A stretch of DNA of 61,432 nt, from NCBI GenBank assembly GCA_029974635.1, contig JARKQY010000001.1, positions 1 through 61,432 of the forward strand. Direction: 5' to 3'. Both the position numbers and the translations under genes were made by a program. Each line of letters begins with the position of its first letter. The first letter of the stretch is position 1. This document shows, one piece after another, positions 34,692 to 44,730 of the stretch. Under the pieces are notes generated by a model. It searched no databases, was not told the origin of the DNA, and saw only the letters and a list, made by a program, of their open reading frames with translations. This DNA is from Bacillota bacterium. Lineage in GTDB: Bacteria; Bacillota; UBA4882; UBA8346.

Positions 34692-36308
34692 ATGATTATC
34701 AACCATAATATGCCTGCTATCAATGGCCATCGTAACCTGATATCTAATGGCACGCTCATGGGCAAGGTCCAGGAAAGGTTATCGTCCGGTTTACGGATCA
34801 ACCGGGCCGCCGATGACGCGGCGGGGCTGGCCATATCCGAGACCATGCGCGCTCAGATCCGTGGTTTAAACCAGGCCTCCCGGAACTCCCAGGATGCCAT
34901 CTCCCTGATTCAGACCGCTGAAGGCGCCCTCACCGAGACCCACTCCATACTGGGGCGTATGCGGGAACTGGCGGTTCAGGCGGCCAACGATACCTATACG
35001 GCCAATGACCGCTTGGAGATCCAAAAAGAAATCGACCAATTAAAGAGCGAGATCGACCGGATCGCCAACACCACTTCCTTCAACAACAAGAGCTTGCTTG
35101 ACGGAACCGCTTCGGCCCTGGTTTCGTCCGACAAGACCAGCACTCAAGCATTCATGAGAGGCGCTTTAAATGAACTGGGCGTATCCGCCGCCGGTACTTA
35201 TCAGATCCATGTTGCCGTTGCCACTGGTGCGGGAGGTAAAACTCATATCCAAACCTCCAACGTTATGCAGGACCGGACCAAGACTACCGGATCCAATGTT
35301 GCCGCCTCCAATACCGCACTGAACAATATCGCCCAATTTTACGATGTGAACGGGAAGTTCTTATTGGATAACCCGACCACCATCACCATCGTCCAGGGGG
35401 ACGGCCAACGGGCTCAGTTCAACATTAACGGTAATGATACCCTGGCTCAAGTCGCCGAGAAATTTAAAAATGCCGTTCTCACTGATCTCGGCCAAAAGAA
35501 TATCTCTGGCGCTGCGGCTACGGCCAATTCGGGCCAGATTGCGACTTATAACCTGAGTGCTTCCGCCGGTACCTCCAATAATACTTCCGGGACCTTCGTC
35601 CTGCGGAGCGCCAAAGCCGGTCCGGATGGCGAGTTGAATGTAATCGCTGATCAAGCGATTTTGAACGCACTCGGTTTCTCAACTTATCAGCAGGCCACCA
35701 CGACCCAATATACGGTAACCATTACCAATCTGTCGACCAACGAGACAGTTGTTCAGGACGCGACAGTACTGGGGAATAACCTGCTAGGCCTGGTGCACAA
35801 AAATGTCGATGTCAAGATCGATGCCAATACCGCAACCAGTGCAGTATTCCAGAGTGGTAAATTTATAGCCTCGGCAGGAGCCTCGGCCAATACCTTTATC
35901 CATTTGGTGGACAACAGTCAGGTCTTCCAGATCGGCGCCAACGAACTCCAGAACATGGGGTCCGCCATTGGCGATATGCGGACCGCGGCCTTGAACGTCA
36001 ATAATATCCTGGTGACCTCGGTGGAGTCCGCCGGGAAAGCCATCACCAAAATCGACCAGGCCATCGCCCGGGTATCCTCGCAACGGGCTACTCTCGGAGC
36101 CGTCCAGAACCGGTTGGAACACACCATCAACAACCTGGGTGTCGCTGCGGAGAACATCACCGCCGCCGAGTCCCGGATCAGAGACGCCGACATGGCCAAG
36201 GAGATGATGGAGTTCACCCGCTTGAGCATCCTGTCCCAATCCACCACTGCCATGCTGGCCCAGGCCAATCAGCAGCCGCAACAGGTTCTCCAGTTGCTGG
36301 GCCGCTAA
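34692..36308 (+). CDS. hag: Flagellin
   Basis: 538 residues from ATG 34692, eight bases after AAGGAGGA; the frame extends further upstream only through the leader. The N-terminal D0/D1 part has [15 protein letters not shown], then [20 protein letters not shown]. The C-terminal part has [20 protein letters not shown] and ends [19 protein letters not shown]. The centre (about 150-400) is variable, rich in Thr, Ser, Asn and Ala, and would be the surface D2/D3 region and probable site of legionaminic acid attachment. Codon choice is markedly GC-rich, as expected for a highly expressed gene. It is ended by a strong terminator. Confidence 0.97.
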   Translation: MIINHNMPAINGHRNLISNGTLMGKVQERLSSGLRINRAADDAAGLAISETMRAQIRGLNQASRNSQDAISLIQTAEGALTETHSILGRMRELAVQAANDTYTANDRLEIQKEIDQLKSEIDRIANTTSFNNKSLLDGTASALVSSDKTSTQAFMRGALNELGVSAAGTYQIHVAVATGAGGKTHIQTSNVMQDRTKTTGSNVAASNTALNNIAQFYDVNGKFLLDNPTTITIVQGDGQRAQFNINGNDTLAQVAEKFKNAVLTDLGQKNISGAAATANSGQIATYNLSASAGTSNNTSGTFVLRSAKAGPDGELNVIADQAILNALGFSTYQQATTTQYTVTITNLSTNETVVQDATVLGNNLLGLVHKNVDVKIDANTATSAVFQSGKFIASAGASANTFIHLVDNSQVFQIGANELQNMGSAIGDMRTAALNVNNILVTSVESAGKAITKIDQAIARVSSQRATLGAVQNRLEHTINNLGVAAENITAAESRIRDADMAKEMMEFTRLSILSQSTTAMLAQANQQPQQVLQLLGR

Positions 36309-36331
36309 TCGGTTCGATGTCAAAATGTTCA

Positions 36332-36364
36332 AAAAAACCCCTCCCGTTTTGGGAGGGGTTTTTT
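36332..36364 (+). terminator. Strong terminator of flagellin
   Basis: AAAAAACCCCTCCC (36332-36345) pairs with GGGAGGGGTTTTTT (36351-36364) around GTTTT. Because A and T runs flank both arms it may work in both directions. Confidence 0.97.
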
Positions 36365-36601
36365 GATTTACAATTAAGATACAATTAGGAATGAACATAT
36401 ACATGAACAAGGGAGGCCTCTGCCTCTCTGATGTCTATGAACTTACTCTGGTTCTTTGTTTTGCGAAATAGGGAGTAGTCAAAATGTTTCGGGACTTAAG
36501 TTCTCAATTTGAAATAGTTATTAATCCCATACCTGACAATACTTTTTTCTTCCCTTGCATAAAAGAGAGGGAACAAAAGGGGGAGTTCCGTTATTTCTTC
36601 C
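36365..36601. other. Intergenic stretch before the glycosylation island
   Basis: No supported gene. A 71-codon frame (36484-36699) runs through the sigma-28 promoter at 36602 and has no relatives I recognise, so I treat it as noncoding. Confidence 0.55.
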
Positions 36602-36628
36602 TAAAGAATAATAAAAAAACGCCGATAA
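36602..36628 (+). promoter_or_regulatory. Sigma-28 promoter of the flagellar glycosylation operon
   Basis: TAAA (36602-36605) and GCCGATAA (36621-36628) have the spacing of the enteric consensus TAAAGTTT-N11-GCCGATAA, and the -10 is perfect. It is 110 bases before the small helical gene and maf. This places the glycosylation genes in the late flagellar class. Confidence 0.8.
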
Positions 36629-36737
36629 ATTTAATAATTAAACCATGGAACCGGACAGATTTGTTCGGTCATCCGTATATGCGCCATACATCATCGTAAT
36701 GAATCGGTTTAAACAAATATCGGGGGGGGTTAGGTCA

Positions 36738-37082
36738 ATGGATGAACAATGCCGGCAGACCGTCAGCGACTATAATAATTATTTGGATAAAATGGGCCAA
36801 GCTATTCAACATTTTTGTGAAGATCTGGCCGACAGCGATTATGCCGAGATCAGCATGGCTTTGCCGGCGATTATCGAAGGCCTAGGTTGGATCAATGACG
36901 CCGGCAATGAATTTAAAGAACTGGGGGAACTGGCGGCAGACCGAGTCACGCAATTTCAACAATTGATCGCCAGGCTTGCCGAGGCGCTGGAGAATAAGGA
37001 TTATGTTTTATTGCACGACCTGTTTATCTACGAGATGTTGCCACTGCTTGAGCAACTTAAAATCTCCGAGATAAAAAACTAA
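36738..37082 (+). CDS. Small helical protein upstream of Maf, function unknown
   Basis: 114 residues from ATG 36738, after a G-rich GGGGGGGGTTAGG site. It is predicted entirely alpha-helical and acidic (for example QAIQHFCEDLADSDYAEISM and the late LHDLFIYEMLPLLEQLK). No membrane segment, signal peptide or catalytic motif is visible. It is the first gene after the sigma-28 promoter and ends 17 bases before the maf start, so it is probably co-expressed with flagellin glycosylation. It could be a chaperone-like partner of flagellin or Maf; that is a guess from size, helicity and position. Confidence 0.7.
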   Translation: MDEQCRQTVSDYNNYLDKMGQAIQHFCEDLADSDYAEISMALPAIIEGLGWINDAGNEFKELGELAADRVTQFQQLIARLAEALENKDYVLLHDLFIYEMLPLLEQLKISEIKN

Positions 37083-37099
37083 GCTAAGGGTGATGGTGG

Positions 37100-40000
37100 T
37101 TGATATTTGACAAGAACCGGGATTTATTGGCCAAAAGATTTCCCTTTCTTCGGGAGGAATTGGCCGGTCCTATGGACGGCATCATTAAGTTAGAGACTGA
37201 GCTGAGCAAGACCGGGTTGCCGGTGGCCAAAGTCTACCGGGGGGACCGGAAGGTTTATTTAAATAGCCCCTACGACCCGGAGCTTGACGCCCGGAGATGG
37301 GCGTCCAATCAATCCATTTCCGAAACAGGCAGCTTGCTGGTTTGCGGCGGCGGTTTCTTATATCATTTAAAAGCCCTCCTGGAGCGGGACAATTTTCAAA
37401 AGATTATTGTTTACGAACCCTGTGCGGCTATTTTTAAAGCGTGTATGCAAGCGATTGACCTGGCGCCATTTTTGGCAAGTCAAAAACTATTGCTGCTAAC
37501 CGGCGCGGATTATGATCAGTGCATTCAAGAAATGACAAAGTTTCTGGGGATGGACTTTTTATTTTCCAAGACCAATATCCAGATGGTTGTTTTGCCATCC
37601 TATAAAGAGGTTTTTAAAGCAGAAATAAATCTTTTTCAAGCCAAATTCAGCGAAGCCATTAAATTAACACATACTAATTTGGCAACTACCGATGTTTACC
37701 GCGAGCAATGGCTACTGAATGAATTTAAAAATCTGAATACGGTTGGGAGTTCCCCGGTGATCCGCCACTTCTTCGGACAATTTAAAGAAATTCCGGCCAT
37801 CATTGTCTCCGCGGGGCCATCATTGGAAAAGAACATCCATTTGTTAAAAGATATTAAAGAAAAAGCTTTAATCATCTGTGCCGGCTCATCCATCCGGGCG
37901 ATGAAACGTAATGAGGTAACCCCTCATTTTTTAGTGGCCTTCGATCCCAGTGAGGTAAATACGAGAGTGTATAATGATTTAGAATTAGATGATATTTACT
38001 TTTTATTCAATTTGCATTTTTATCATGGGGTCATTTCACATTTCAATGGGAAAAAAGTCATTTATCAAACCAATACCGAAAGGTTTCCGGAATTATTCAA
38101 AAATAGCTTTGGTTATGAATTTGGAATCGTGCAAAGTGGTTTTTCCTGCGCTCACACCTGTTTGGATGTAGCCCTTCAATTGGGCTGCGATCCGATTATT
38201 CTCATTGGGCAGGATCTGGCGTATACCGGCGACAAACGCTATGCGGAAGGCCAGATGACCACCCATCAGAAATACCTTGAGAAAAATCAGTTGCCGCCCA
38301 ACTGTTTTATTACCAAGGATATTTACGGCCGGGATATTGTCACGGACCGCGAATTGGACGGTTTTCGGATCGTGTTTGAGAAATTACTGCAACAGGAAAA
38401 TTTTCATCATACACATGTCATCAATGCCACGGAAGGCGGCCAGCCCATCGCGGGAACGGTGAATCGTAAACTGGCCGATGTACTGGCGGAGTATTGCTGT
38501 CAGGACAGAGAAATCAGCGGACGGATCGCGCAGATCTATGAACGGGGATTGAAAGATCTGCGGTATCATAAGATTGAGATCAACTCCTTCGTGATGAAGC
38601 TAAAAAAGCTCGTCGAGAAGGGCATTGTGAAGCTGGATGAGTTGATCGACCGGTTGCAGCGTTTGCGAAAGCTAAATTTCAATACTGATACTGAGTTTAA
38701 AGATTTGGAGGCGCTATTAGACAAAATCGCCGCCGAATATGACCAAAGCTTGAATTATACGGAATATCATATCTTGCTGAAGGAGTTGCAGGAAACCCGA
38801 TTGTCCGTTAATAAATACCGGGCTGCCGATGTGAAAGGGATTCAAAGCAAGGAAGCGTATGATGAACGCTTGCAGAATTACTTAATAATTCTGGTAGAGA
38901 CCAAAAAAGGTCTGGAATATGTTAAAAAATGCATTCAAGAAACGTTTAAATTAAGTGCTAACGAGCTTATCACCGGCGATCTTCCGGTAAATATTGACGA
39001 GATTGAACAGCTTGAAAGAGAAATAAAACATGGCGGGGATCTTAAAAAAATTCAACATACTATTGAGTCTGTTTTGCGGAATCCAAATTCCGCATCAGTC
39101 CGGAGTTATTATCTTTATTTATACGGAATATTACATTCTAGGAAAAAAAGCAATGAACAAGCGATATCCTTTCTTGAAGAAGCCATATCTTTAAATGGTT
39201 CCCTGGCAAAAGGCTATCTTGAATTGGCTAAGCTTTATTATAAAAAACAAAACTACTCCACGGCAATCAATCATATAAATGTCTGTCAAAAATTTAATTT
39301 TAAACCTTCATATTGTACTAAAACGCTTCTCAAAATATGTTATTTGAGCCAGGATTATGTAGCAGTCAATAATTTGCTGCCGGATTATCAAAAAGCGCGA
39401 ACTTCCAGCCGGTTGTTGATTGCATTGCGCATTGATTGTTTATCCCGCTTGGGTTTGAATACCGAAGCTAACAAAGAATACCGGTTATTAAGCGTGGAAT
39501 ATAAGCCGCATTATAAATTAAATCAATGGGTTCAGTCCCGGTTGCCAAAAGAAACGGTAACCGATTATGAGCGCAAATATGAATTGAATCTTAAATTTTT
39601 TCAACAACACCAATTGAGCTTGCGAGAATTTACGGAGATTCGCTATAAAGTCTGCCGTTTTTTAAGTGGGGAACTGATATATGATGGTATTGCTAAAAAA
39701 TTCTTTCCTTGGTCCAAGCCAAGCCAACCATGTGACCTGAAAATATGGCTGGGAGATGTGGTGACGATTTATAACCCTGATAATATTGCGGTTTTTGAAC
39801 GGCTGCAATTAACCTATAATGAAATTGCATCTGATCAGGTGCGGGAGGAATTCGGTAATATACCGATTTTTATCTTTGAAAGCGACCCGGAACATTGGAG
39901 TTTACTGCTGCAACTCTATGATTTTAATTTACTAAAAGATTGGGGGAATCTTCATTTTCATATCGGCCTTACCGAATCGGAGGTCCAAAAGGTTTTTACG

Positions 40001-41371
40001 GAAGAAGCAACACCTTTTCCCAATATCTTTTATGGGACTCATCCGGAACAGTTCGAAAAACTTTTGTTGGATGCGAAGCAACTGAAAGACGCTGTTTATA
40101 AAAGAAGGATGCAAGAAATATTGGATTATTATCGCACCAAAGCAAACGGCGATTTAAGTAAAGTAATGCTTGTTTTTAATCTTAAGAATGATATTTCCCG
40201 GTTTTATGCCCAGATCCTTACTGAATTTTTATCGCAAAATGGGATCGAATATCGGACGTACCATGAAGATCCACGATTTATCAAATTCACGCCATATTCT
40301 ACGGCTAAAGTAATTGCGGAATATCGGCCTGACTTGATATTAGCCCTAATGGTGGTTCAGGAGGAAATCGAAGTCATAAACGAACTACCAGTGCCGTTTA
40401 CTGGCTGGTTGCTAACGGATAAAAGTCTGGACAATATTTGCCGGATGGATCGTATTGACCAGAGGTTGTTTATCACCGGGAATCTTAAGGTCCAAAATGA
40501 AATAGTCGCTAAAGGATATCCGCTTTCCCGGATCCGTAATATTTCTTTGCCCGTAGTTTTCAAGGAAAGCAAGAATATTATTGTAGAGGTCAATGATATT
40601 GGAATTGTTACGGATCTGATTGATTTTGATGAAACCTTAAAAAGCTTGGAAATAATAATTTACGGGGTATTGACGGCATCGTCCCTGCGGGTTTCACAAG
40701 CGGATATTGCTATTATTCTTAGGACGCTATATTTTAAGATCCATAACATGTATACAAATCAGGATCAAATTAGTGCGGAAACCGGGTGGTATGAAAACGC
40801 AGTTCAAGACGTCTTTACGCAACAGGGTGTACTGATTAACCGAGATTCCGTTCAACTTATTGCTGTTTTACTAAAAAAGGAACTCGAGGCTTCTTTTGCC
40901 AAAATGGTTCAAGCCCGATGGTTAATTGATAATATGCAGGAATATCGGACCGTTTTTTATGGAGCGGGTTGGGAGAAAATTGCGAATTTTAAATCAGATT
41001 ATCAAGCAGGTGTTAACTTTTTTAATGATCCGGCAGGATATCAAAAGTTAATATTACAAAATAAAATTAATCTTTATATAGGGAGCCTGATTCTTAATAA
41101 TTCATATTTACAACCGGATTTGCTTTGGGGGATTGCCGCGGGAGGTTTTTATTTGGTAAACAACTTATGGGTTAAGAAATTTGGGGAGGAAGTCTTGCAG
41201 CCATTTGGGGGTTTACTGGAAACCTATAACGGCAAAGAAGAATTAGTAGCTAAAATAAGATATTTTATTGAAAATAATGCTGAAAGAATTACTCGTGCGC
41301 AAAAATTACAGGCATATATAATAGATAATTTAAAAATTGAAAATGTAATCTCTGCGCTTTTATCGCAATAG
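37100..41371 (+). CDS. Giant Maf (motility accessory factor) fused to TPR and CgeB-like glycosyltransferase
   Basis: 1423 residues from a TTG start. Maf proteins transfer nonulosonic acids to flagellin. Residues about 1-450 are Maf: SLLVCGGGFLYHLKALL, IIVSAGPSLEKNIHLL, the AGSSIRAM and VAFDPSE segments, and IILIGQDLAYTGDKRYAEG. About 450-640 is helical and coiled-coil-rich. About 665-800 holds TPR-like repeats (SFLEEAISLNGSLAKGYLEL). From about 870 a second, CgeB-like glycosyltransferase region follows, with the segment ANFKSDYQAGVNFFNDPAGY near 1295. Typical Maf proteins are about 600-700 residues, so this is a fusion. It is more AT-rich in its second half. Confidence 0.85.
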   Translation: MIFDKNRDLLAKRFPFLREELAGPMDGIIKLETELSKTGLPVAKVYRGDRKVYLNSPYDPELDARRWASNQSISETGSLLVCGGGFLYHLKALLERDNFQKIIVYEPCAAIFKACMQAIDLAPFLASQKLLLLTGADYDQCIQEMTKFLGMDFLFSKTNIQMVVLPSYKEVFKAEINLFQAKFSEAIKLTHTNLATTDVYREQWLLNEFKNLNTVGSSPVIRHFFGQFKEIPAIIVSAGPSLEKNIHLLKDIKEKALIICAGSSIRAMKRNEVTPHFLVAFDPSEVNTRVYNDLELDDIYFLFNLHFYHGVISHFNGKKVIYQTNTERFPELFKNSFGYEFGIVQSGFSCAHTCLDVALQLGCDPIILIGQDLAYTGDKRYAEGQMTTHQKYLEKNQLPPNCFITKDIYGRDIVTDRELDGFRIVFEKLLQQENFHHTHVINATEGGQPIAGTVNRKLADVLAEYCCQDREISGRIAQIYERGLKDLRYHKIEINSFVMKLKKLVEKGIVKLDELIDRLQRLRKLNFNTDTEFKDLEALLDKIAAEYDQSLNYTEYHILLKELQETRLSVNKYRAADVKGIQSKEAYDERLQNYLIILVETKKGLEYVKKCIQETFKLSANELITGDLPVNIDEIEQLEREIKHGGDLKKIQHTIESVLRNPNSASVRSYYLYLYGILHSRKKSNEQAISFLEEAISLNGSLAKGYLELAKLYYKKQNYSTAINHINVCQKFNFKPSYCTKTLLKICYLSQDYVAVNNLLPDYQKARTSSRLLIALRIDCLSRLGLNTEANKEYRLLSVEYKPHYKLNQWVQSRLPKETVTDYERKYELNLKFFQQHQLSLREFTEIRYKVCRFLSGELIYDGIAKKFFPWSKPSQPCDLKIWLGDVVTIYNPDNIAVFERLQLTYNEIASDQVREEFGNIPIFIFESDPEHWSLLLQLYDFNLLKDWGNLHFHIGLTESEVQKVFTEEATPFPNIFYGTHPEQFEKLLLDAKQLKDAVYKRRMQEILDYYRTKANGDLSKVMLVFNLKNDISRFYAQILTEFLSQNGIEYRTYHEDPRFIKFTPYSTAKVIAEYRPDLILALMVVQEEIEVINELPVPFTGWLLTDKSLDNICRMDRIDQRLFITGNLKVQNEIVAKGYPLSRIRNISLPVVFKESKNIIVEVNDIGIVTDLIDFDETLKSLEIIIYGVLTASSLRVSQADIAIILRTLYFKIHNMYTNQDQISAETGWYENAVQDVFTQQGVLINRDSVQLIAVLLKKELEASFAKMVQARWLIDNMQEYRTVFYGAGWEKIANFKSDYQAGVNFFNDPAGYQKLILQNKINLYIGSLILNNSYLQPDLLWGIAAGGFYLVNNLWVKKFGEEVLQPFGGLLETYNGKEELVAKIRYFIENNAERITRAQKLQAYIIDNLKIENVISALLSQ

Positions 41372-41425
41372 TCTATGAGAAAATTGGGAAGAAAATCTAA
41401 ATCTATATAAAGAAGGGGATTTACT

Positions 41426-42103
41426 ATGAGAAATGCTGAGGTAACTATAACCCAGGGAGAGAATAAAGTTGTCCTCAAAGGTCAGGATATTGCTAATCTG
41501 TTTCATCAAATTTATTACAATAGCGGGGTATGGCGGCAAACTTATTATTTTGGTCATCAGATTTTAAAATGTCCGTTGGATATGTGGATTTACCAGGAAT
41601 TAATTACGCAAATCAAGCCGGATGTAATTATTGAAACCGGTACTTATCGCGGGGCCAGTGCTCTTTATATGGCGCATCTCTGTGATTTAATCGGCAATGG
41701 TGAAATAATTACCATTGACATAGAAGCACACGAAAATCAGCCTAAGCATCCCCGAATCAGATATATGATCGGATCATCACTAGAGCCGGTAATCATCGAT
41801 CAGGTTAAAGAGTTCATTAAAAACAAAAGTAAAGTGATGGTAGTATTAGATTCCGATCATACGATGCAACATGTTGCTCAGGAGTTAAAGCTATTCGGTC
41901 CCATGGTTACACCAGGCAGTTACCTGATTGTTGAAGATTCCAATATAAATGGTCATCCGGTGCGTTCTGATTATGGACCCGGCCCACTGGAAGCGATAGC
42001 CGATTTTGTGCGTGAGAATAAAGAGTTTATGGTTGACTATGAACGGGAAAAATTTTTTGTAACGTACAATCCCTGCGGATACTTAAAGAAAGTCGAGTTA
42101 TAG
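41426..42103 (+). CDS. CmcI/cephalosporin hydroxylase-family SAM methyltransferase-like protein
   Basis: 225 residues. The fold is class I methyltransferase: VIIETGTYRGASALYMAHL (SAM loop), IITIDIEAHE, and VMVVLDSDHTMQHVAQEL with the metal-binding acids of the CmcI family. Members O-methylate sugars such as rhamnose on glycolipids, despite the hydroxylase name. In this setting an O-methylation of the flagellar glycan is likely. The ATG follows AAGGGGATT. It stands between maf and another glycosyltransferase-methyltransferase. Confidence 0.8.
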   Translation: MRNAEVTITQGENKVVLKGQDIANLFHQIYYNSGVWRQTYYFGHQILKCPLDMWIYQELITQIKPDVIIETGTYRGASALYMAHLCDLIGNGEIITIDIEAHENQPKHPRIRYMIGSSLEPVIIDQVKEFIKNKSKVMVVLDSDHTMQHVAQELKLFGPMVTPGSYLIVEDSNINGHPVRSDYGPGPLEAIADFVRENKEFMVDYEREKFFVTYNPCGYLKKVEL

Positions 42104-42133
42104 GTAAAGCGAAATTTATTTTAAGGAGTATTT

Positions 42134-44086
42134 ATGAAAATCGTAGTCATCCGTCCACGTGGAGTCATTGCTCCCCATGTCGTTCATGGATATTGTAACG
42201 GGTTTACCGCTTTAGGTCATCAGGTGTTGCAATTGGAATTGGAGAACGGGTTTAAAAAGCAAGGTTTGGAACTGGTGCGGGAGTTTGGGCCGGATTTTGT
42301 ATTTTGTTATGGGTTAACCGGGTTCATTCCAACAGGAAACGCAGACGGTCAAAAAGGCGGACTTTTCCGGATGCTGGGAATACCATTAGTCATGGCCCAT
42401 TATGACAATCCGTTTTTCATTTTGACAGGTGAGATTGTTAAGGAGTTACAAAATTATCCCAAGTACTATTATAGTTTTATTTGGGATGAATATCTGTTGG
42501 AGTTATTTACCCGGAGCGGATTGCCCAATGGCTATTCAACTCTACTGGCTACCGATCCTGAATTGTTTTATCCGCAAGGCATTCCGCCGGAACCGCAGAC
42601 TCTTTCGTTTGTCGGCAGAATAAATCTGGATAAGATGGGACTGGATGGTCTGCAACCACTGGTTAAAAAATTTGCAGAGACAGTGATTGAGACTAAAATT
42701 GACCGTTTTGAAGTTCCGTTATTGGATATTTGTCTTCAGGCCCTTGAGCTTTCAAGCTATTCTGAGATAAAGCAACTCTTTATAAATGATCCCGTCGGTT
42801 TTTGGACGAATGTTTATTGTCAAATCCTCCATGTACAAGGCAGTAACCGATATCGTTATGCTATTTTGAATTGTATCGAGGAGACCCCCATTCACTTGTA
42901 TGGGACGAATAATTGGGAAAAAAGCAATATCATTCTTCACGATAATGTCCCTTATGGGAAGGAACTCGCGGCAGTATACCAAAAATATGCGGTCAATTTG
43001 AACCTCTCTTCCTTTCAATTAGAAACATCCGTGAATAATCGGGTATTTGACGTCTTCGCCAGCGGCGGTTTCGTATTAAGTGATTATAAACGGGAGATGG
43101 AAAAAGTATTTCCAGATCATTGGCAAGAAATTACCTTTCGGAACTTGGAAGAACTCGGGAACAAGGGTGAGTATTATTTATCACATCCAAAGCAAAGGGA
43201 CGAATTAATAGCAGAGTTATATCAACATGTTACCAAATATCACACTTATAAAAACCGGGTTGAGGAGATCATCGACGTAATGATCAGAAACCTTGAAATT
43301 TCCAAGGATGGGATAGAGGGAACTAAAATAATGAACCAGGAGTCACCTAAAAAACAAGAATATCGTGGTGCCTTTAACGCCGGCCTTTTAGATTTAATCC
43401 CATCCGGAGTGGGAAAATTTCTTGAAGTAGGTTGCGCCGATGGATTATTTGGAGAATACCTATTAAAGGAAGGCCTTGCACATGAAGTGGTCGGATTGGA
43501 AATCAACCCGGGTACAGCAGCAATTGCCGCGGGAAGATTATCCAAAGTCCATTGCGGTAATGCGGAAGAGCTTAAACTTCCATATTCTGATGAGTATTTT
43601 GACTGTCTTATTTATGGAGACGTTCTTGAACATTTACGTGAACCCGGGAAACTTCTTGAGGAGCATCTTAGATATCTTAAACCCGGAGGTTACGTTGTTT
43701 GCAGCATTCCCAATATTCGTAACCTGTTTATTATCCTTCATCTGTTAAGCGGTAATTGGACATATGCGAGTTGGGGGATTTTGGATAAGACTCATTTAAG
43801 GTTTTTTACCCGGAAAGAGATTATAAAAATGATTTCCGGACTCGGGCTTAGTATTGAAATAATTGCCCCATCCTTACGGGGTGGAGAATGGTACACCAAA
43901 ATGTATGGACCGGAGTATGTGACGGAAGATTTTATAAAGCTTTATAACGAACTATTGCAACTGCGCTTGAAAAATGAAGACATCAGCGGGCAATTAAAAA
44001 CCCTTTTCCCGGCGGTGGATTTTAGTCAGGATGAATCGATAGAACTTTTTGCGGCACAAATGTTAGTAAAAGCAAGAAAGGCCTAG
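42134..44086 (+). CDS. CgeB-like glycosyltransferase fused to a SAM methyltransferase
   Basis: 650 residues. The N-terminal 390 residues form a GT-B glycosyltransferase: [34 protein letters not shown], and [22 protein letters not shown], the donor-site region as in CgeB/DUF3880 proteins. A short linker near 400 is followed by a class I methyltransferase: [32 protein letters not shown] and [14 protein letters not shown]. The two activities fit stepwise addition and methylation of a glycan, here presumably on flagellin. AAGGAG precedes the ATG. The exact sugar cannot be told. Confidence 0.85.
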   Translation: MKIVVIRPRGVIAPHVVHGYCNGFTALGHQVLQLELENGFKKQGLELVREFGPDFVFCYGLTGFIPTGNADGQKGGLFRMLGIPLVMAHYDNPFFILTGEIVKELQNYPKYYYSFIWDEYLLELFTRSGLPNGYSTLLATDPELFYPQGIPPEPQTLSFVGRINLDKMGLDGLQPLVKKFAETVIETKIDRFEVPLLDICLQALELSSYSEIKQLFINDPVGFWTNVYCQILHVQGSNRYRYAILNCIEETPIHLYGTNNWEKSNIILHDNVPYGKELAAVYQKYAVNLNLSSFQLETSVNNRVFDVFASGGFVLSDYKREMEKVFPDHWQEITFRNLEELGNKGEYYLSHPKQRDELIAELYQHVTKYHTYKNRVEEIIDVMIRNLEISKDGIEGTKIMNQESPKKQEYRGAFNAGLLDLIPSGVGKFLEVGCADGLFGEYLLKEGLAHEVVGLEINPGTAAIAAGRLSKVHCGNAEELKLPYSDEYFDCLIYGDVLEHLREPGKLLEEHLRYLKPGGYVVCSIPNIRNLFIILHLLSGNWTYASWGILDKTHLRFFTRKEIIKMISGLGLSIEIIAPSLRGGEWYTKMYGPEYVTEDFIKLYNELLQLRLKNEDISGQLKTLFPAVDFSQDESIELFAAQMLVKARKA

Positions 44087-44111
44087 TAAAATACCAAAGA
44101 GGATACAGACC

Positions 44112-44678
44112 ATGACAAAAGCCTTATTCCTCGACCGTGATGGGGTTATTAACAAGGAAAAGAACTATCTTTATCAAATTGAGGATTTCGAATTCATCGA
44201 CGGGGTTTTCGCTACACTAAAATATTTTCAAGATCAAGGCTATTTATTAATAATCGTAACCAACCAGGCGGGAATTGCCAGGGGGTATTATAGCGAAGCG
44301 GATTTCCAAAAATTAAATCAATGGATGCTGCAACAATTTGAAGCTCAGGGAATTCATATTGGCAAAGTTTACTATTCCCCTTATCACCCCGAATACGGTA
44401 CCGGTAAATATAAAAAAGAAACGAATTGCCGGAAACCGAATCCGGGAATGATCCTACAGGCAAAAGAAGAGTTTGATATCAGCCTGGCGGAATCCATTCT
44501 AATCGGTGATAAGGAGTCCGATATTGAAGCCGGAATCAATGCCGGGATTTGTATGAACATTCTGGTAAGAAGCGGCCATATCGTTGATGAAACGGCAACA
44601 AAAGCAAGTTTAGTGGTGGACAGTATAAAGGATATTCCAGAAAGGAAAGAAATGCGGAAGCTACTAAATTCTAAATAG
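44112..44678 (+). CDS. HAD phosphatase, GmhB-like (heptose-1,7-bisphosphate 7-phosphatase family)
   Basis: 188 residues of the histidinol-phosphatase/GmhB group. HAD motif I is [12 protein letters not shown], motif [14 protein letters not shown], motif III near NCRKPNPGM, and motif [14 protein letters not shown]. In E. coli GmhB a zinc loop has four ligands (CPHHP and CDC). Here the first cysteine is serine (YSPYHP) and only one of the later pair remains (TNCRKP), so zinc may not bind. The substrate may be a heptose or another sugar phosphate. Since the neighbours make flagellar glycan, a sugar-phosphate role is likely, but heptose synthesis partners are not here. Confidence 0.82.
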   Translation: MTKALFLDRDGVINKEKNYLYQIEDFEFIDGVFATLKYFQDQGYLLIIVTNQAGIARGYYSEADFQKLNQWMLQQFEAQGIHIGKVYYSPYHPEYGTGKYKKETNCRKPNPGMILQAKEEFDISLAESILIGDKESDIEAGINAGICMNILVRSGHIVDETATKASLVVDSIKDIPERKEMRKLLNSK

Positions 44679-44730
44679 TAATCGTTATTTTTGTCTTTTG
44701 ATATTATTTCCGGATGGAGTGGAGGTTTTC

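Noticed and set aside
36484..36699. 71-codon reading frame before the glycosylation operon
   Set aside because: It runs through a perfect sigma-28 promoter and has no relatives I know.
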